Source: Fibrella rubiginis (lineage in GTDB: Bacteria; Bacteroidota; Bacteroidia; Cytophagales; Spirosomataceae). Taken from it: a DNA stretch of 64,000 nt. Where the stretch lies: contig NZ_JAFMYV010000011.1 in NCBI RefSeq assembly GCF_017353185.1, positions 1 to 64,000 on the forward strand. The letters run 5' to 3'. Positions 38,276-46,290 of the stretch are shown here, piece by piece. How positions within the stretch are numbered: the stretch's first letter is position 1; every line of letters starts with the position of its first letter. The notes beneath the pieces are model-generated. The model ran no database searches. It had not been told where the DNA came from and saw nothing but the letters and a program-made list of their open reading frames with translations. The translations under genes and the position numbers were made by a program.

Positions 38276-38400
38276 AGAAAAGGAAGAACGGAGGAAGGGG
38301 AGAAAGGAGGAAAGGAATTGCTGGCAGGTCCAGCGGTTGAACACCGGTATCCACCTGCGTCGGCAATTCCTTTCTCCCCTTCCTCCGTTCTTCCTTTTCT
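38276..38400. repeat. Inverted repeat, 33-bp perfect purine arms (P9)
   Basis: Left arm 38276-38308 (words AGGAAGAACGG, GAGGAAGGGG) and right arm 38368-38400 are exact reverse complements. The left side has an extra 8-nt word before the shared GGAATTGC, after which the stems continue imperfectly (TTGCTGGCAGG against TTGCCGACGCAGG). The right arm ends on the first base of the htpG stop codon. It lies downstream of htpG and upstream of the cyclase gene. Confidence 0.92.
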
Positions 38401-40277
38401 TACAACCCCTCTACCGTACGCTTTACAAAGGCCGTGAGGCTGGGGCCGGTGAGGCGGTTTTGCGCCAGCAGGGCCAGATCATAAAGCTGTTTGGCCAGCT
38501 TCTGTTGTGCCTCGCCGTCCAGCGAAAGCACCTTCTGCGCCAGCGGGTGGTTGGCGTTGACAGCCACGTTGTAGCCGCCGGGCATATTGCCAAACATATT
38601 GGCCTCGCCACTCAGCGCCGACATGTCTTTCATACGCCGCATAAACTCCGGCATCGTGATCGACACGGGCAGTTCGTCGGCAGGCAACGATTCTACACTG
38701 ACACTCAGTGATTTGTCATTCAGCGTTTGCTCGAACACTTCTTTCAGCCTGGCTTTATCATCGTCCGAGAGTACACTTTCGCTGCTGATGCCCGCGTCGA
38801 TGAGTTTGTCGAGGGTATCGGCGTCCACACGTTTGAAAGTGGTCTTTTCGAGCTTGTATTCCAGCGCGTTGATGAAGTGCGGGTCAATGACAGTGTCCAT
38901 CAACAGCACATCGTAACCCCGGCGTTTGGCCGAGTCGATGTAGGCATCCTGCTGGTTGCGGTCGGTAGTGTAAAGAAGCACTACCTGCTCGTTTTTGTCG
39001 GTCTGATTGGCCTGAACATGCTCGCGGTATTCATTGATCGTGAAATATTTACCGTCGGTATTCTTCACCAACGCAAAGTCTTTGGCTTTCTCGTAAAACT
39101 TCTCGTCGCTGATGGCTCCGTACTTGATAAACAGCCCGATGTCGTCGAATTTCTGCTCGAAACCAGCGCGGTCGCTCTGGAATAGCTCGTTCAGCTTGTC
39201 GGCCACCTTGCGGGTAATGTAGCCGTTGATTTTCTTCACGTTGCTATCAGCCTGCAAAAATGACCGCGACACGTTAAGCGGAATATCGGGCGAGTCGATC
39301 ACGCCGTGAAGCATCATCAGAAAATCGGGCACCACGTCTTTCACCTCGTCGGTGATGAATACCTGCCGACTGTAGAGCTGAATTTTCTCCCGCTTCATCT
39401 GGAACTTGTCGTTGGCCAGTTTCGGGAAATACAGCACACCCGTGAGGTTGAAGGGGTAATCGACGTTGAGGTGAATCCAGAACAGCGGTTCCTCACTCAT
39501 CGGGTACAACTCCCGGTAGAACGTCCGGTAGTCCTCGTCCGTCAGATCGGCGGGCGCTTTGGTCCAGATCGGCGTGGCATCATTAATGACTGACCCATCA
39601 AATTCAACGGGTACAGGCAGAAACCGGCCATATTTTTCCAGGATGCCCCGAATGCGTCCTTTGTCCAGAAACTCTTCTGAATCGGGCGCAATGTGCAGGA
39701 TGATGTCGGTGCCACGCTCAGCTTTGTCAACGTCGCTCAGTTCATATTCCGTTGACCCGTCACACACCCACCGTACCGCCTGCGAACCCTCGCGGTATGA
39801 TTTGGTAATAATCTCGACATTCTCAGCCACCATAAACGCCGAATAGAACCCCAAGCCAAAATGGCCGATAATGTTGGTTTCTTCTCCGGTGGCTTTGTCT
39901 TTATACTTTTCAATAAACTCGGTCGCTCCCGAAAAGGCAATTTGGTTGATATACTTCTTCACCTCGTCGGCGGTCATGCCAATGCCCCGGTCACTGATGG
40001 TGATCGTTTTAGCCTCTTCGTCGAGGGCCACGGTGATCTTAAGCTCACCAATTTCTTCGCCGTATTCACCGTATGAAGCCAGTTTCTGCAGTTTCTGGCT
40101 GGCATCAACAGCATTACTAACCAACTCACGCAGAAAAATTTCGTGGTCGGAATACAGAAATTTCTTAATGATCGGGAAGATATTCTCGGTATGAATCGAA
40201 ATCTGTCCCCGCGTGGACTCGCCCCGCGTAGATTCGCTTAGCGTTGACTCTCCTTTTTCGTTTTGTACGGATTCCAT
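38400..40277 (-). CDS. htpG: Molecular chaperone HtpG (Hsp90)
   Basis: 625 residues with the three Hsp90 domains: N-terminal ATPase (FLRELVSNAVDA, ISDRGIGMT, GHFGLGFYSAFMVA), middle client domain (about 240-440) and C-terminal dimerisation domain. Before the conserved QISIHTENIFPI start lies a peculiar short repeat, GESTLSESTRGESTRG (9-24), which ordinary HtpG lacks. No later Met before the conserved region offers another start. It ends in the palindrome at 38276-38400. Confidence 0.95.
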   Translation of the reverse strand: MESVQNEKGESTLSESTRGESTRGQISIHTENIFPIIKKFLYSDHEIFLRELVSNAVDASQKLQKLASYGEYGEEIGELKITVALDEEAKTITISDRGIGMTADEVKKYINQIAFSGATEFIEKYKDKATGEETNIIGHFGLGFYSAFMVAENVEIITKSYREGSQAVRWVCDGSTEYELSDVDKAERGTDIILHIAPDSEEFLDKGRIRGILEKYGRFLPVPVEFDGSVINDATPIWTKAPADLTDEDYRTFYRELYPMSEEPLFWIHLNVDYPFNLTGVLYFPKLANDKFQMKREKIQLYSRQVFITDEVKDVVPDFLMMLHGVIDSPDIPLNVSRSFLQADSNVKKINGYITRKVADKLNELFQSDRAGFEQKFDDIGLFIKYGAISDEKFYEKAKDFALVKNTDGKYFTINEYREHVQANQTDKNEQVVLLYTTDRNQQDAYIDSAKRRGYDVLLMDTVIDPHFINALEYKLEKTTFKRVDADTLDKLIDAGISSESVLSDDDKARLKEVFEQTLNDKSLSVSVESLPADELPVSITMPEFMRRMKDMSALSGEANMFGNMPGGYNVAVNANHPLAQKVLSLDGEAQQKLAKQLYDLALLAQNRLTGPSLTAFVKRTVEGL

Positions 40278-40506
40278 ATCTAATCAGTGAATTAGCAATT
40301 GAGTGAATGAGCAATTGGACTTTGCTCCTTAATGTCTGTTCATGGGCCTCCAAAAGGTGTTCCACACCAGAACGACTCTGTCAGATTGACAGAAAAAAAT
40401 GGTTTATCGGTTCATGCGTACTACCAATCGCTGATCTACGGAAAATCGTATATAAGTCGTTTCGCGAAAATTTTACACTTTTAACAAGCCCCAACATAGC
40501 CTTGAA

Positions 40507-41334
40507 ATGTCTTTATTTACTTCACCAACCGGCGTTGATCTTTACTACGAGATTCATGAACCCGGTTCATCGGTAGCCAATCCAGAAACCATTGTCTTCT
40601 CGCATGGGCTGCTATGGAGCGGCCGTATGTTTGCCCATCAGGTAGCTGCCTTCAAAAATCGGTACCGTGTGGTCACGTATGACCACCGCGGTCAGGGGCA
40701 AAGCAGTTCGCCAGACAGTGGCTACGATATGGACACCGTCTTTGCCGACGGCGTGGCACTGCTCGAAGGGCTACAGCTGGGTCCCTGCCATTTTGCCGGG
40801 CTGTCGATGGGTGGGTTTGTGGGTATGCGGCTGGCCAGTCGCCGCCCCGATTTGCTGCGGTCGCTGATCCTGCTCGAAACATCGGCAGACCCGGAACCGG
40901 AAGAGAATCGGACCAAGTACATGCTGCTGAATACCGTAGTGCGCTGGTTTGGGATTTGGGCGGTGGTCAACCCCGTGATGAAGATCATGTTTAGCCGAAC
41001 CTTCCTGCGAGACCCCGCCCGCATTGACGAACGTAAACAATGGAAAGACGAGTTGCGGACAAATCGGCCTACCATCACCAAAGCCGTCGACGGTGTCATT
41101 AGCCGGAAGGGTGTATACGGTGAATTAGCAGCCATCAGCTGTCCTACGCTGATTATTGTTGGCGATGAAGACGTGGCTACCCCGCCCGCCAAAGCCTATC
41201 GAATTCACAGGCAAATAACAGGTTCGCTGCTGATGCGCATCCCGAAGGCCGGCCATTCGTCAAGTATAGAAGAGCCGGCGGCCATTAATGCGGCTATCAG
41301 GCAATTTCTGGTGGGCATTGGTGCGGCCGCCTGA
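40507..41334 (+). CDS. Alpha/beta-fold hydrolase
   Basis: 275 residues of the 3-oxoadipate-enol-lactonase/haloperoxidase type. Nucleophile elbow GLSMGG (S100), acid in DEDVATPP and histidine in KAGHSSSIEE are in the usual order. No signal peptide, so cytoplasmic. The rhodanese gene follows 32 nt later on the same strand. The substrate is unknown. The 229-nt gap before it shows no clear signal. Confidence 0.85.
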   Translation: MSLFTSPTGVDLYYEIHEPGSSVANPETIVFSHGLLWSGRMFAHQVAAFKNRYRVVTYDHRGQGQSSSPDSGYDMDTVFADGVALLEGLQLGPCHFAGLSMGGFVGMRLASRRPDLLRSLILLETSADPEPEENRTKYMLLNTVVRWFGIWAVVNPVMKIMFSRTFLRDPARIDERKQWKDELRTNRPTITKAVDGVISRKGVYGELAAISCPTLIIVGDEDVATPPAKAYRIHRQITGSLLMRIPKAGHSSSIEEPAAINAAIRQFLVGIGAAA

Positions 41335-41366
41335 AACCGGCACGGGCTACCCTCTGTTACATCGGT

Positions 41367-41693
41367 ATGGCATCTACCCACGCATCCAGTGCCTTCACCG
41401 ACGTGTCGATGGCCGAGTTTGACTCCCTGCGTCAGCAACCCGGTGCTGTGGTTGTCGATGTGCGTGATGAGTGGGAATTTGACGAATTTAATCTCGGTGG
41501 CATCAACATACCCCTCCCCGACATTCGCGCTCGACGGCATGAACTGTTGCCAGCTAATCCACTGCTGGTCATTTGCACCAACGGCGTACGTAGCCGCGTG
41601 GCGGCCAAAGATTTACTTCGCCACGCTGAATTTGCCGATAAGACAATCTACCATCTGGTAGGGGGCATCATTGAGAGCGAGGAAAACAGCTAG
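41367..41693 (+). CDS. Single-domain rhodanese
   Basis: 108 residues with one rhodanese domain: VDVRDEWEFDEFNLGGINIP and the active-site loop CTNGVRS (C70). Single-domain rhodaneses transfer sulfane sulphur. It follows the hydrolase closely and ends 3 nt past the convergent bestrophin stop start (overlap 4 nt). Confidence 0.88.
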   Translation: MASTHASSAFTDVSMAEFDSLRQQPGAVVVDVRDEWEFDEFNLGGINIPLPDIRARRHELLPANPLLVICTNGVRSRVAAKDLLRHAEFADKTIYHLVGGIIESEENS

Positions 41694-42619
41694 TCTATGA
41701 TCAGGAAGCCGGGCTTAGCCGCATCTTTCTCCATGGGCGGCAAGTACAACTGCATGATTTCGTGCACGTTAAGCCGAATCATGCGCGAAAGCTGGTTTAA
41801 CGGCAGGTTGTTACGCTCGGTACCAAATGGTTCCTGAATCTCTTCGCCGATGATCTCCAGCCCCACCAGTACATACGATACCGCCATAACCGCCGGAATG
41901 GTCAGGTAGCCAAATTCGTCGATCACCGTAAACGGCATGATGCCCACGTAAAGCAGGATAAATAGCTTGATAAAAAAGCTGTAGGAAAACGGGATAGGCG
42001 TGCTTTTGATGCGTTCGCAAATGCCCGACACGTCGAGGTAGGCCATTAACAGGTTATCGATGCCGATCAACTGCGAATCGGTGATTAGCCCTTCTTGATA
42101 AAGACTTTGTTTGCGCACCTGAACCTGCGCCATGATACCGTTGGGCAGGTGGTCATAGTGTTGTAGGGTGCTTAGTTGATGACCATCGGCGTCTTCCAGC
42201 TCGGCCAGATCCCGCGACCCACGCAGGTGGTTTTTAAGTGCAAACGAGAAGTTCGACAGCATTTTGGCGAAAAACAGCCGGTCGTCATGGCGGGTGGCGG
42301 GCAACAGCGCATTGAGGTAGGTAGCCAGAGTCCGGTTGGTATTCACCAGCGTTCCCCAGGCTCGGCGCCCTTCGTAAAACCGGTCATAGGCTGTGTTGGT
42401 CCGAAACACCAGCATCAGGCTCAGCAGAATACCCATACCCGACAAGAACTCGGTGGGGGTATTCTTCAGACGTAGATCCGCAAAGCGCAACTCTACTATA
42501 GTGACAACGACCAGGTAGGCAAATACCCAGCCCAGGCGCTTAAGGATAGACAAGGCCGTTTGGCCCGTATGGAAATGCCAGATGGCTTTAAACCAATCGT
42601 TTTTTTGGTAAATGATCAC
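41690..42619 (-). CDS. Bestrophin-family anion channel
   Basis: About 309 residues with the bacterial bestrophin pattern: WFKAIWHFHTG, SILLSLMLVFRTNTAYDRFYEGRRAWG and a C-terminal LIGEEIQEPFGTERNDLPL-like segment (here GEEIQEPFGTERNNLPL). Bestrophins form pentameric channels in the inner membrane. The frame is open to a TTG at 42652, but a GTG at 42619 begins (M)IIYQKNDWF, the usual family start, so I prefer it. The upstream gap carries a nested dyad. Confidence 0.85.
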   Translation of the reverse strand: MIIYQKNDWFKAIWHFHTGQTALSILKRLGWVFAYLVVVTIVELRFADLRLKNTPTEFLSGMGILLSLMLVFRTNTAYDRFYEGRRAWGTLVNTNRTLATYLNALLPATRHDDRLFFAKMLSNFSFALKNHLRGSRDLAELEDADGHQLSTLQHYDHLPNGIMAQVQVRKQSLYQEGLITDSQLIGIDNLLMAYLDVSGICERIKSTPIPFSYSFFIKLFILLYVGIMPFTVIDEFGYLTIPAVMAVSYVLVGLEIIGEEIQEPFGTERNNLPLNQLSRMIRLNVHEIMQLYLPPMEKDAAKPGFLIID

Positions 42620-42645
42620 GTTGAGCGTAGAAAAGCAAGAGACAG

Positions 42646-42692
42646 GAAACAAGACGCAAGATTGATCAATCTGACCGCTTACAGCTTGTTTC
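42646..42692. repeat. Nested dyad upstream of bestrophin (P10)
   Basis: Outer arms GAAACAAG (42646-42653) and CTTGTTTC (42685-42692) enclose a perfect 14-bp palindrome AGATTGATCAATCT (42659-42672). It lies between the dapF stop and the bestrophin start (27 nt away), so it could be an operator, a dapF terminator, or a small member of the palindrome family. Confidence 0.6.
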
Positions 42693-42714
42693 TTTCATTT
42701 AACTCGCCTAGTTG

Positions 42715-43488
42715 CTAAACGGTTATGTCTCCTTCAAAAACGCGCTGAGCGGGGCCAATGAGGTAAATTGACCCAAATGTACCGTTGAGCTGTGCCTCAA
42801 AAGCCACACGAAGGGCGCCTCCCAACGTGCGGATGGCAACAGGGCTAGCCAGTCCCAGTTGCTGATGTGCTACCAGCGCCGCGGCCGTTACACCCGTGCC
42901 GCAGGAATAGGTTTCGTCTTCCACCCCCCGCTCGTAGGTGCGCACAAACAAGGTCTGGTCTGGCCCACTTTCCACAAAGTTTACATTGGTGCCGCCGGGG
43001 CTAAACTGGGCTGCATACCGCAACGGACGTCCCACAGCCACCACGTCGAGGCTCGTTACATCGTCTTCAAACTGCACCACGTGGGGCGAACCTGTGTTCA
43101 GAAAACTAAACGCGGCCTGGTGTTCTATATCAGCTACATCGCCCATGCGCAGATGAACGTCCGTCTCCTGCACCTGCGCTTCGTGTTCCCCGTCAACGGC
43201 CATAAACCGAACCTGGTTGGTGATTAAGCCGAGGTCATGAGCAAAGCGCACAAAGCACCGGCCGCCATTGCCACACATGCTGCCCTCAGCCCCATCGGCA
43301 TTGAAATAGACCATCCGTAACGTACCGTCGGGGTCGGTCTGTAGCAGAATCAATCCGTCGGCACCGATACCGAAATGACGATGGCACAACCGCGCCACCA
43401 ACGCCTGATCAGCTGCCGGGAATGTTCTTGCCCGGTCGTCGATCATGACAAAATCATTGCCGGTACCCTGGTATTTGAAGAAGTGCAT
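42715..43488 (-). CDS. dapF: Diaminopimelate epimerase
   Basis: 257 residues. It interconverts LL- and meso-diaminopimelate for lysine and peptidoglycan synthesis. Both catalytic cysteines are in place: C72 in MCGNGGRC and C196 in YSCGTGVT. The N-terminus (FFKYQGTGNDFVMID) is canonical. The gene stands alone, preceded by the palindrome at 43511-43603. Confidence 0.96.
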   Translation of the reverse strand: MHFFKYQGTGNDFVMIDDRARTFPAADQALVARLCHRHFGIGADGLILLQTDPDGTLRMVYFNADGAEGSMCGNGGRCFVRFAHDLGLITNQVRFMAVDGEHEAQVQETDVHLRMGDVADIEHQAAFSFLNTGSPHVVQFEDDVTSLDVVAVGRPLRYAAQFSPGGTNVNFVESGPDQTLFVRTYERGVEDETYSCGTGVTAAALVAHQQLGLASPVAIRTLGGALRVAFEAQLNGTFGSIYLIGPAQRVFEGDITV

Positions 43489-43510
43489 AAAGTGGTTTTA
43501 GGGGGAAACT

Positions 43511-43603
43511 AGTTCAAAGTCTAAAGTCTAATGTCCAACGTTGCTTCGCATGCGTATTGCTGACGCGAAGCAACGTTGGACATTAGACTTTAGACCTTGG
43601 ACT
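43511..43603. repeat. Inverted repeat, 39-bp arms, two mismatches (P11)
   Basis: Left arm 43511-43549 and right arm 43565-43603 match at 37 of 39 positions, with AAGTCTAATGTCCAACG words. The core CCAACGTTGCTTCGC is identical to that at 28234-28324, and the loop carries TTGCTGACGC, close to the core of 4570-4633. It lies between the rplS terminator and dapF. Confidence 0.93.
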
Positions 43604-43610
43604 ACTTACT

Positions 43611-43646
43611 AACAGAAAAGGCTGCCCATGGGCAGCCTTTTCTGTT
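43611..43646 (-). terminator. rplS terminator, 18-bp perfect hairpin
   Basis: Self-complementary around CCCATGGG, with arms 43611-43628 and 43629-43646. On the minus strand it ends in TTTTCTGTT, 16 nt after the rplS stop. The very short loop suggests that the central bases unpair. Confidence 0.88.
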
Positions 43647-43662
43647 CTCTGTGAAAGAAGAA

Positions 43663-44046
43663 TTACGCTGCTACGGCAACTTGGGTTGGTTTCGCGATCC
43701 GCTCTTTCACGCGGGCAGCTTTACCCTGACGACCACGGAGGTAAAACAACCGGGCACGGCGCACTTTACCCAAACGCACTACATCAATTTTGTCAACGTT
43801 TGGCGACAGCAATGGGAAGATACGCTCAACACCAATGCCGTTTGAAATTTTACGTACCGTGAACGTCTCACCACCCGTGTTTGGGTTACGGCGCTGGATG
43901 ACTGTTCCGGTGAAAATCTGGATACGCTCTTTGGCGCCCTCGCGGATCTTCACGTGTACATTGACCGTATCACCGGCCCGGAATACGGGCAGGGCGGTGC
44001 GCCGCTGGGCGTTATCGGCTTCTACTAATTTAATGAGCTCACTCAT
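43663..44046 (-). CDS. rplS: 50S ribosomal protein L19
   Basis: 127 residues, full-length bL19 with GDTVNVHVKIREGAKERIQIFTG and NPNTGGETFTVRKIS. The C-terminal tail RIAKPTQVAVAA is slightly extended. It is monocistronic here, without the trmD/rimM neighbours seen in many genomes. A -7 box is at 44103-44110. The leader has a 5-bp hairpin at 44063-44075. Confidence 0.97.
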   Translation of the reverse strand: MSELIKLVEADNAQRRTALPVFRAGDTVNVHVKIREGAKERIQIFTGTVIQRRNPNTGGETFTVRKISNGIGVERIFPLLSPNVDKIDVVRLGKVRRARLFYLRGRQGKAARVKERIAKPTQVAVAA

Positions 44047-44102
44047 GACCGTAATCGTATATCGCAGATGCTGCGGGAGGTAAGATTTTCTAAATCGAGG
44101 CG

Positions 44103-44110
44103 CAAAGATA
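44103..44110 (-). promoter_or_regulatory. rplS -7 box
   Basis: TATCTTTG on minus fits TAnnTTTG; predicted leader about 50 nt. A T-rich stretch about 20 nt upstream could act as the -33 element. Confidence 0.5.
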
Positions 44111-44133
44111 GTAGTTTATTCAGTCACAGAAAA

Positions 44134-44141
44134 TAGTTTTG
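44134..44141 (+). promoter_or_regulatory. nnr -7 box
   Basis: TAGTTTTG fits TAnnTTTG, 24 nt before the nnr ATG. It is divergent from the rplS box 24 nt away. Confidence 0.45.
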
Positions 44142-44165
44142 TCGAATACAGTTGACACAGCCCGC

Positions 44166-45668
44166 ATGAAAATCCTTGACGTTGACCAGATTCGGCAACT
44201 TGACCAGTACACTATACTCAACGAACCCATTGCCCCAATCCAGCTTATGGAGCGGGCGTCACAAGCTTTCACCAACTGGTTTACGGCCCGTTTCGACAGC
44301 AAAACCGCCGTTAAAGTCTTCTGCGGACTGGGCAATAACGGCGGCGACGGTCTGGCCATTGCCCGCCTGCTCATTCAGGCCGAATATAACGTTGACGTGT
44401 TTGTGGTGCGCTATGCTCCCCGCGAGTCCGACGACTTTGCGCACAATCACCGCCGCCTGAAGCTACTTACCGCGCCCGTTTACATCGAAAACCCCGGCGA
44501 TATTCCTACCCTGCGCCATAGCGACGTAGTGATCGACGCCATACTTGGTTCGGGTATTTCACGGCCCGCCGAGGGCATTGTGCGGTCGGTGATTGAGGCG
44601 ATCAACCGCGCGCCTGCCACCGTTGTCTCGGTTGACATTGCCAGCGGACTACACGCCAATTCAGCCACCGAGCCGGGTGAGATTACGATTTGTCCCGATT
44701 ACACGATTACGTTTGAAATGCCCAAACTGGCCATGCTGCTACCCGGCAATGCCAAATCCGTTGGCGAGTGGCACGTGGTCGACATTGGGCTGCATCAGCG
44801 CTTCATTGATCAGTCGCCAACTCCCTATTATTACACCACTCGTGATGAAGCCCGACTGCTGTTGCGGCGGCGCGAGCGGTTTTCTAACAAAGGCACCTTC
44901 GGCCATGCACTGCTGCTGGTGGGTAGCTACGGCAAAGTGGGGGCAGGGGTACTGGCGGCGCGGGCCTGCCTGCGGTCGGGGGTAGGGCTGCTTACGGTGC
45001 AGGTGCCCCGTTGCGGCTACGGCATTCTGCAGACGGCCGTGCCCGAAGTGATTTGCCGCCCCGACGTGCATGAGCGTCTGCTCACCGGTCCCAGTGAAGT
45101 GGAGGGCCCTGCCCTGGCCGATTACGCCGCCGTAGGTATTGGACCTGGTATTGGTAAAGCACCCGAAACAGCCCGGTTCCTCCGCGAAGTGCTCACCAAC
45201 TGTCGTAAGCCCGCCGTAGTCGATGCCGACGCACTCAACCTGCTGGCCGCTCAGCGCGACCTGATGGGTTTATTGCCCGAAAACAGTATCCTGACCCCCC
45301 ACCCCAAAGAATTTGAACGGCTCACTCAACGCTGGCAAAACGACTATGACAAGCTCGAGATCCTGCGCGACTTTGCTCAGCGTAAGCAGGTAATTGTAGT
45401 GCTGAAGGGTGCCCACACCGCCATAGCCCTCCCCAACGGCGACGTACATTTCAATTCAACGGGCAACCCCGGTATGAGCACCGGCGGCACTGGCGACGTG
45501 CTCACGGGCGTACTGACCGCTCTACTGGCGCAGGGATATGACCCCGTAGAGGCAGCCGTATTGGGTGTATTTGCTCATGGACATGCGGGTGATCTGGCGG
45601 CTGAACAGCGTGGTGAGACTGGTTTAATAGCCTCCGACGTAACCGATAGCCTGCGTTGGTCGTGGTAA
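44166..45668 (+). CDS. nnr: Bifunctional NAD(P)H-hydrate epimerase/dehydratase
   Basis: 500 residues. The N-terminal YjeF epimerase domain (about 1-215; GLGNNGGDGLAIAR) is fused to a ribokinase-fold ADP/ATP-dependent dehydratase (about 225-500; GPGIGK, DADALNLL, GTGDVLTG near 440). Together they repair damaged NAD(P)HX. The ATG at 44166 is preferred over a TTG at 44139, which overlaps the promoter box. Confidence 0.95.
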   Translation: MKILDVDQIRQLDQYTILNEPIAPIQLMERASQAFTNWFTARFDSKTAVKVFCGLGNNGGDGLAIARLLIQAEYNVDVFVVRYAPRESDDFAHNHRRLKLLTAPVYIENPGDIPTLRHSDVVIDAILGSGISRPAEGIVRSVIEAINRAPATVVSVDIASGLHANSATEPGEITICPDYTITFEMPKLAMLLPGNAKSVGEWHVVDIGLHQRFIDQSPTPYYYTTRDEARLLLRRRERFSNKGTFGHALLLVGSYGKVGAGVLAARACLRSGVGLLTVQVPRCGYGILQTAVPEVICRPDVHERLLTGPSEVEGPALADYAAVGIGPGIGKAPETARFLREVLTNCRKPAVVDADALNLLAAQRDLMGLLPENSILTPHPKEFERLTQRWQNDYDKLEILRDFAQRKQVIVVLKGAHTAIALPNGDVHFNSTGNPGMSTGGTGDVLTGVLTALLAQGYDPVEAAVLGVFAHGHAGDLAAEQRGETGLIASDVTDSLRWSW

Positions 45669-45711
45669 TGGGGTGGAAATTTTCCACAAGAGTGGGAAAG
45701 AAATTCCCCAT
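45668..45711 (+). terminator. Possible weak terminator after nnr
   Basis: An outer ATGGGG/CCCCAT pair encloses a 7-bp hairpin (GTGGAAA-T-TTTCCAC). There is no T-tract. The following 200 nt to the small ORF contain another 6-bp hairpin (GCGTAG-TT-CTACGC at 45831-45844) and nothing else I recognise. Confidence 0.35.
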
Positions 45712-45921
45712 TTGTTAACGCAATAAGCCTAAGATAGATACTAATACATGTGTTTATAATGCTATTTTTTGGCCCTGTTTTTACCCTAACTACCGTTTAA
45801 TCAAGTAGGTTAGCCCCTATTGATAGAATCGCGTAGTTCTACGCTAACGCTACTGGTAAACAGGCACCAAATTTGACTTGTGATTGAACAGCCTCACTTA
45901 ACAACAATCACGAGCAATAGC

Positions 45922-46086
45922 ATGGGAAATTACACACAGCGTGAGTGGCGGCTAAGTCAAGCCCCTTCTAAATCGCGGGCCGACTTAGGCCAGACTGCCG
46001 CCCTAGGCGGAACAACGGTAGCTTTGTTTGCGTATATCGTGTACCACTTTGTGTACCCCCTTATTGCTAAAGGCCTACTCTTCTAA
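45922..46086 (+). CDS. Small membrane protein, 54 aa, unknown
   Basis: 54 residues: a polar N-terminus (MGNYTQREWRLSQAPSKSRA) and one transmembrane helix (about 33-53, TVALFAYIVYHFVYPLIAKG). I know no family. It is supported by a strong rho-independent terminator starting 39 nt after the stop and by about 200 nt of AT-rich upstream DNA. The frame is open from 45880, but the ATG at 45922 fits better. Confidence 0.6.
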   Translation: MGNYTQREWRLSQAPSKSRADLGQTAALGGTTVALFAYIVYHFVYPLIAKGLLF

Positions 46087-46125
46087 GCATTCTATAGTTT
46101 GTTATTGCAACTTTCCATTCCTGCG

Positions 46126-46156
46126 AAAAGCCCGTTCTTCTGAGCGGGCTTTTTTG
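46126..46156 (+). terminator. Terminator of the small membrane protein gene
   Basis: 9-bp stem AAAAGCCCG/CGGGCTTTT with a loop of about 10 nt and a T-run (TTTTTTG). Confidence 0.9.
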
Positions 46157-46159
46157 TTA

Positions 46160-46290
46160 GTAAAAGAGAGAAGGAGCTATAACACGGAGCTACACCAAGA
46201 ACCACAGAGTTGCACGGAAGAAATCAAAAACTCTGTGCAACTCTGTGGTTCTTGGTGTAGCTCCGTGTTATAGCTCCTTCTCTCTTTTAC
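46160..46290. repeat. Perfect inverted repeat, 56-bp arms, 19-nt loop (P13)
   Basis: Left arm 46160-46215 and right arm 46235-46290 are exact reverse complements, the longest in the window. The arms contain AACACGGAG, CCAAGAACCACAGAG and TTGCAC words, a style (CACAGAG/CACGGAG) I recall from intergenic repeats of other bacteria. It begins 4 nt after the previous terminator and ends one base past the feoB stop codon, which is inside the arm. Confidence 0.95.
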
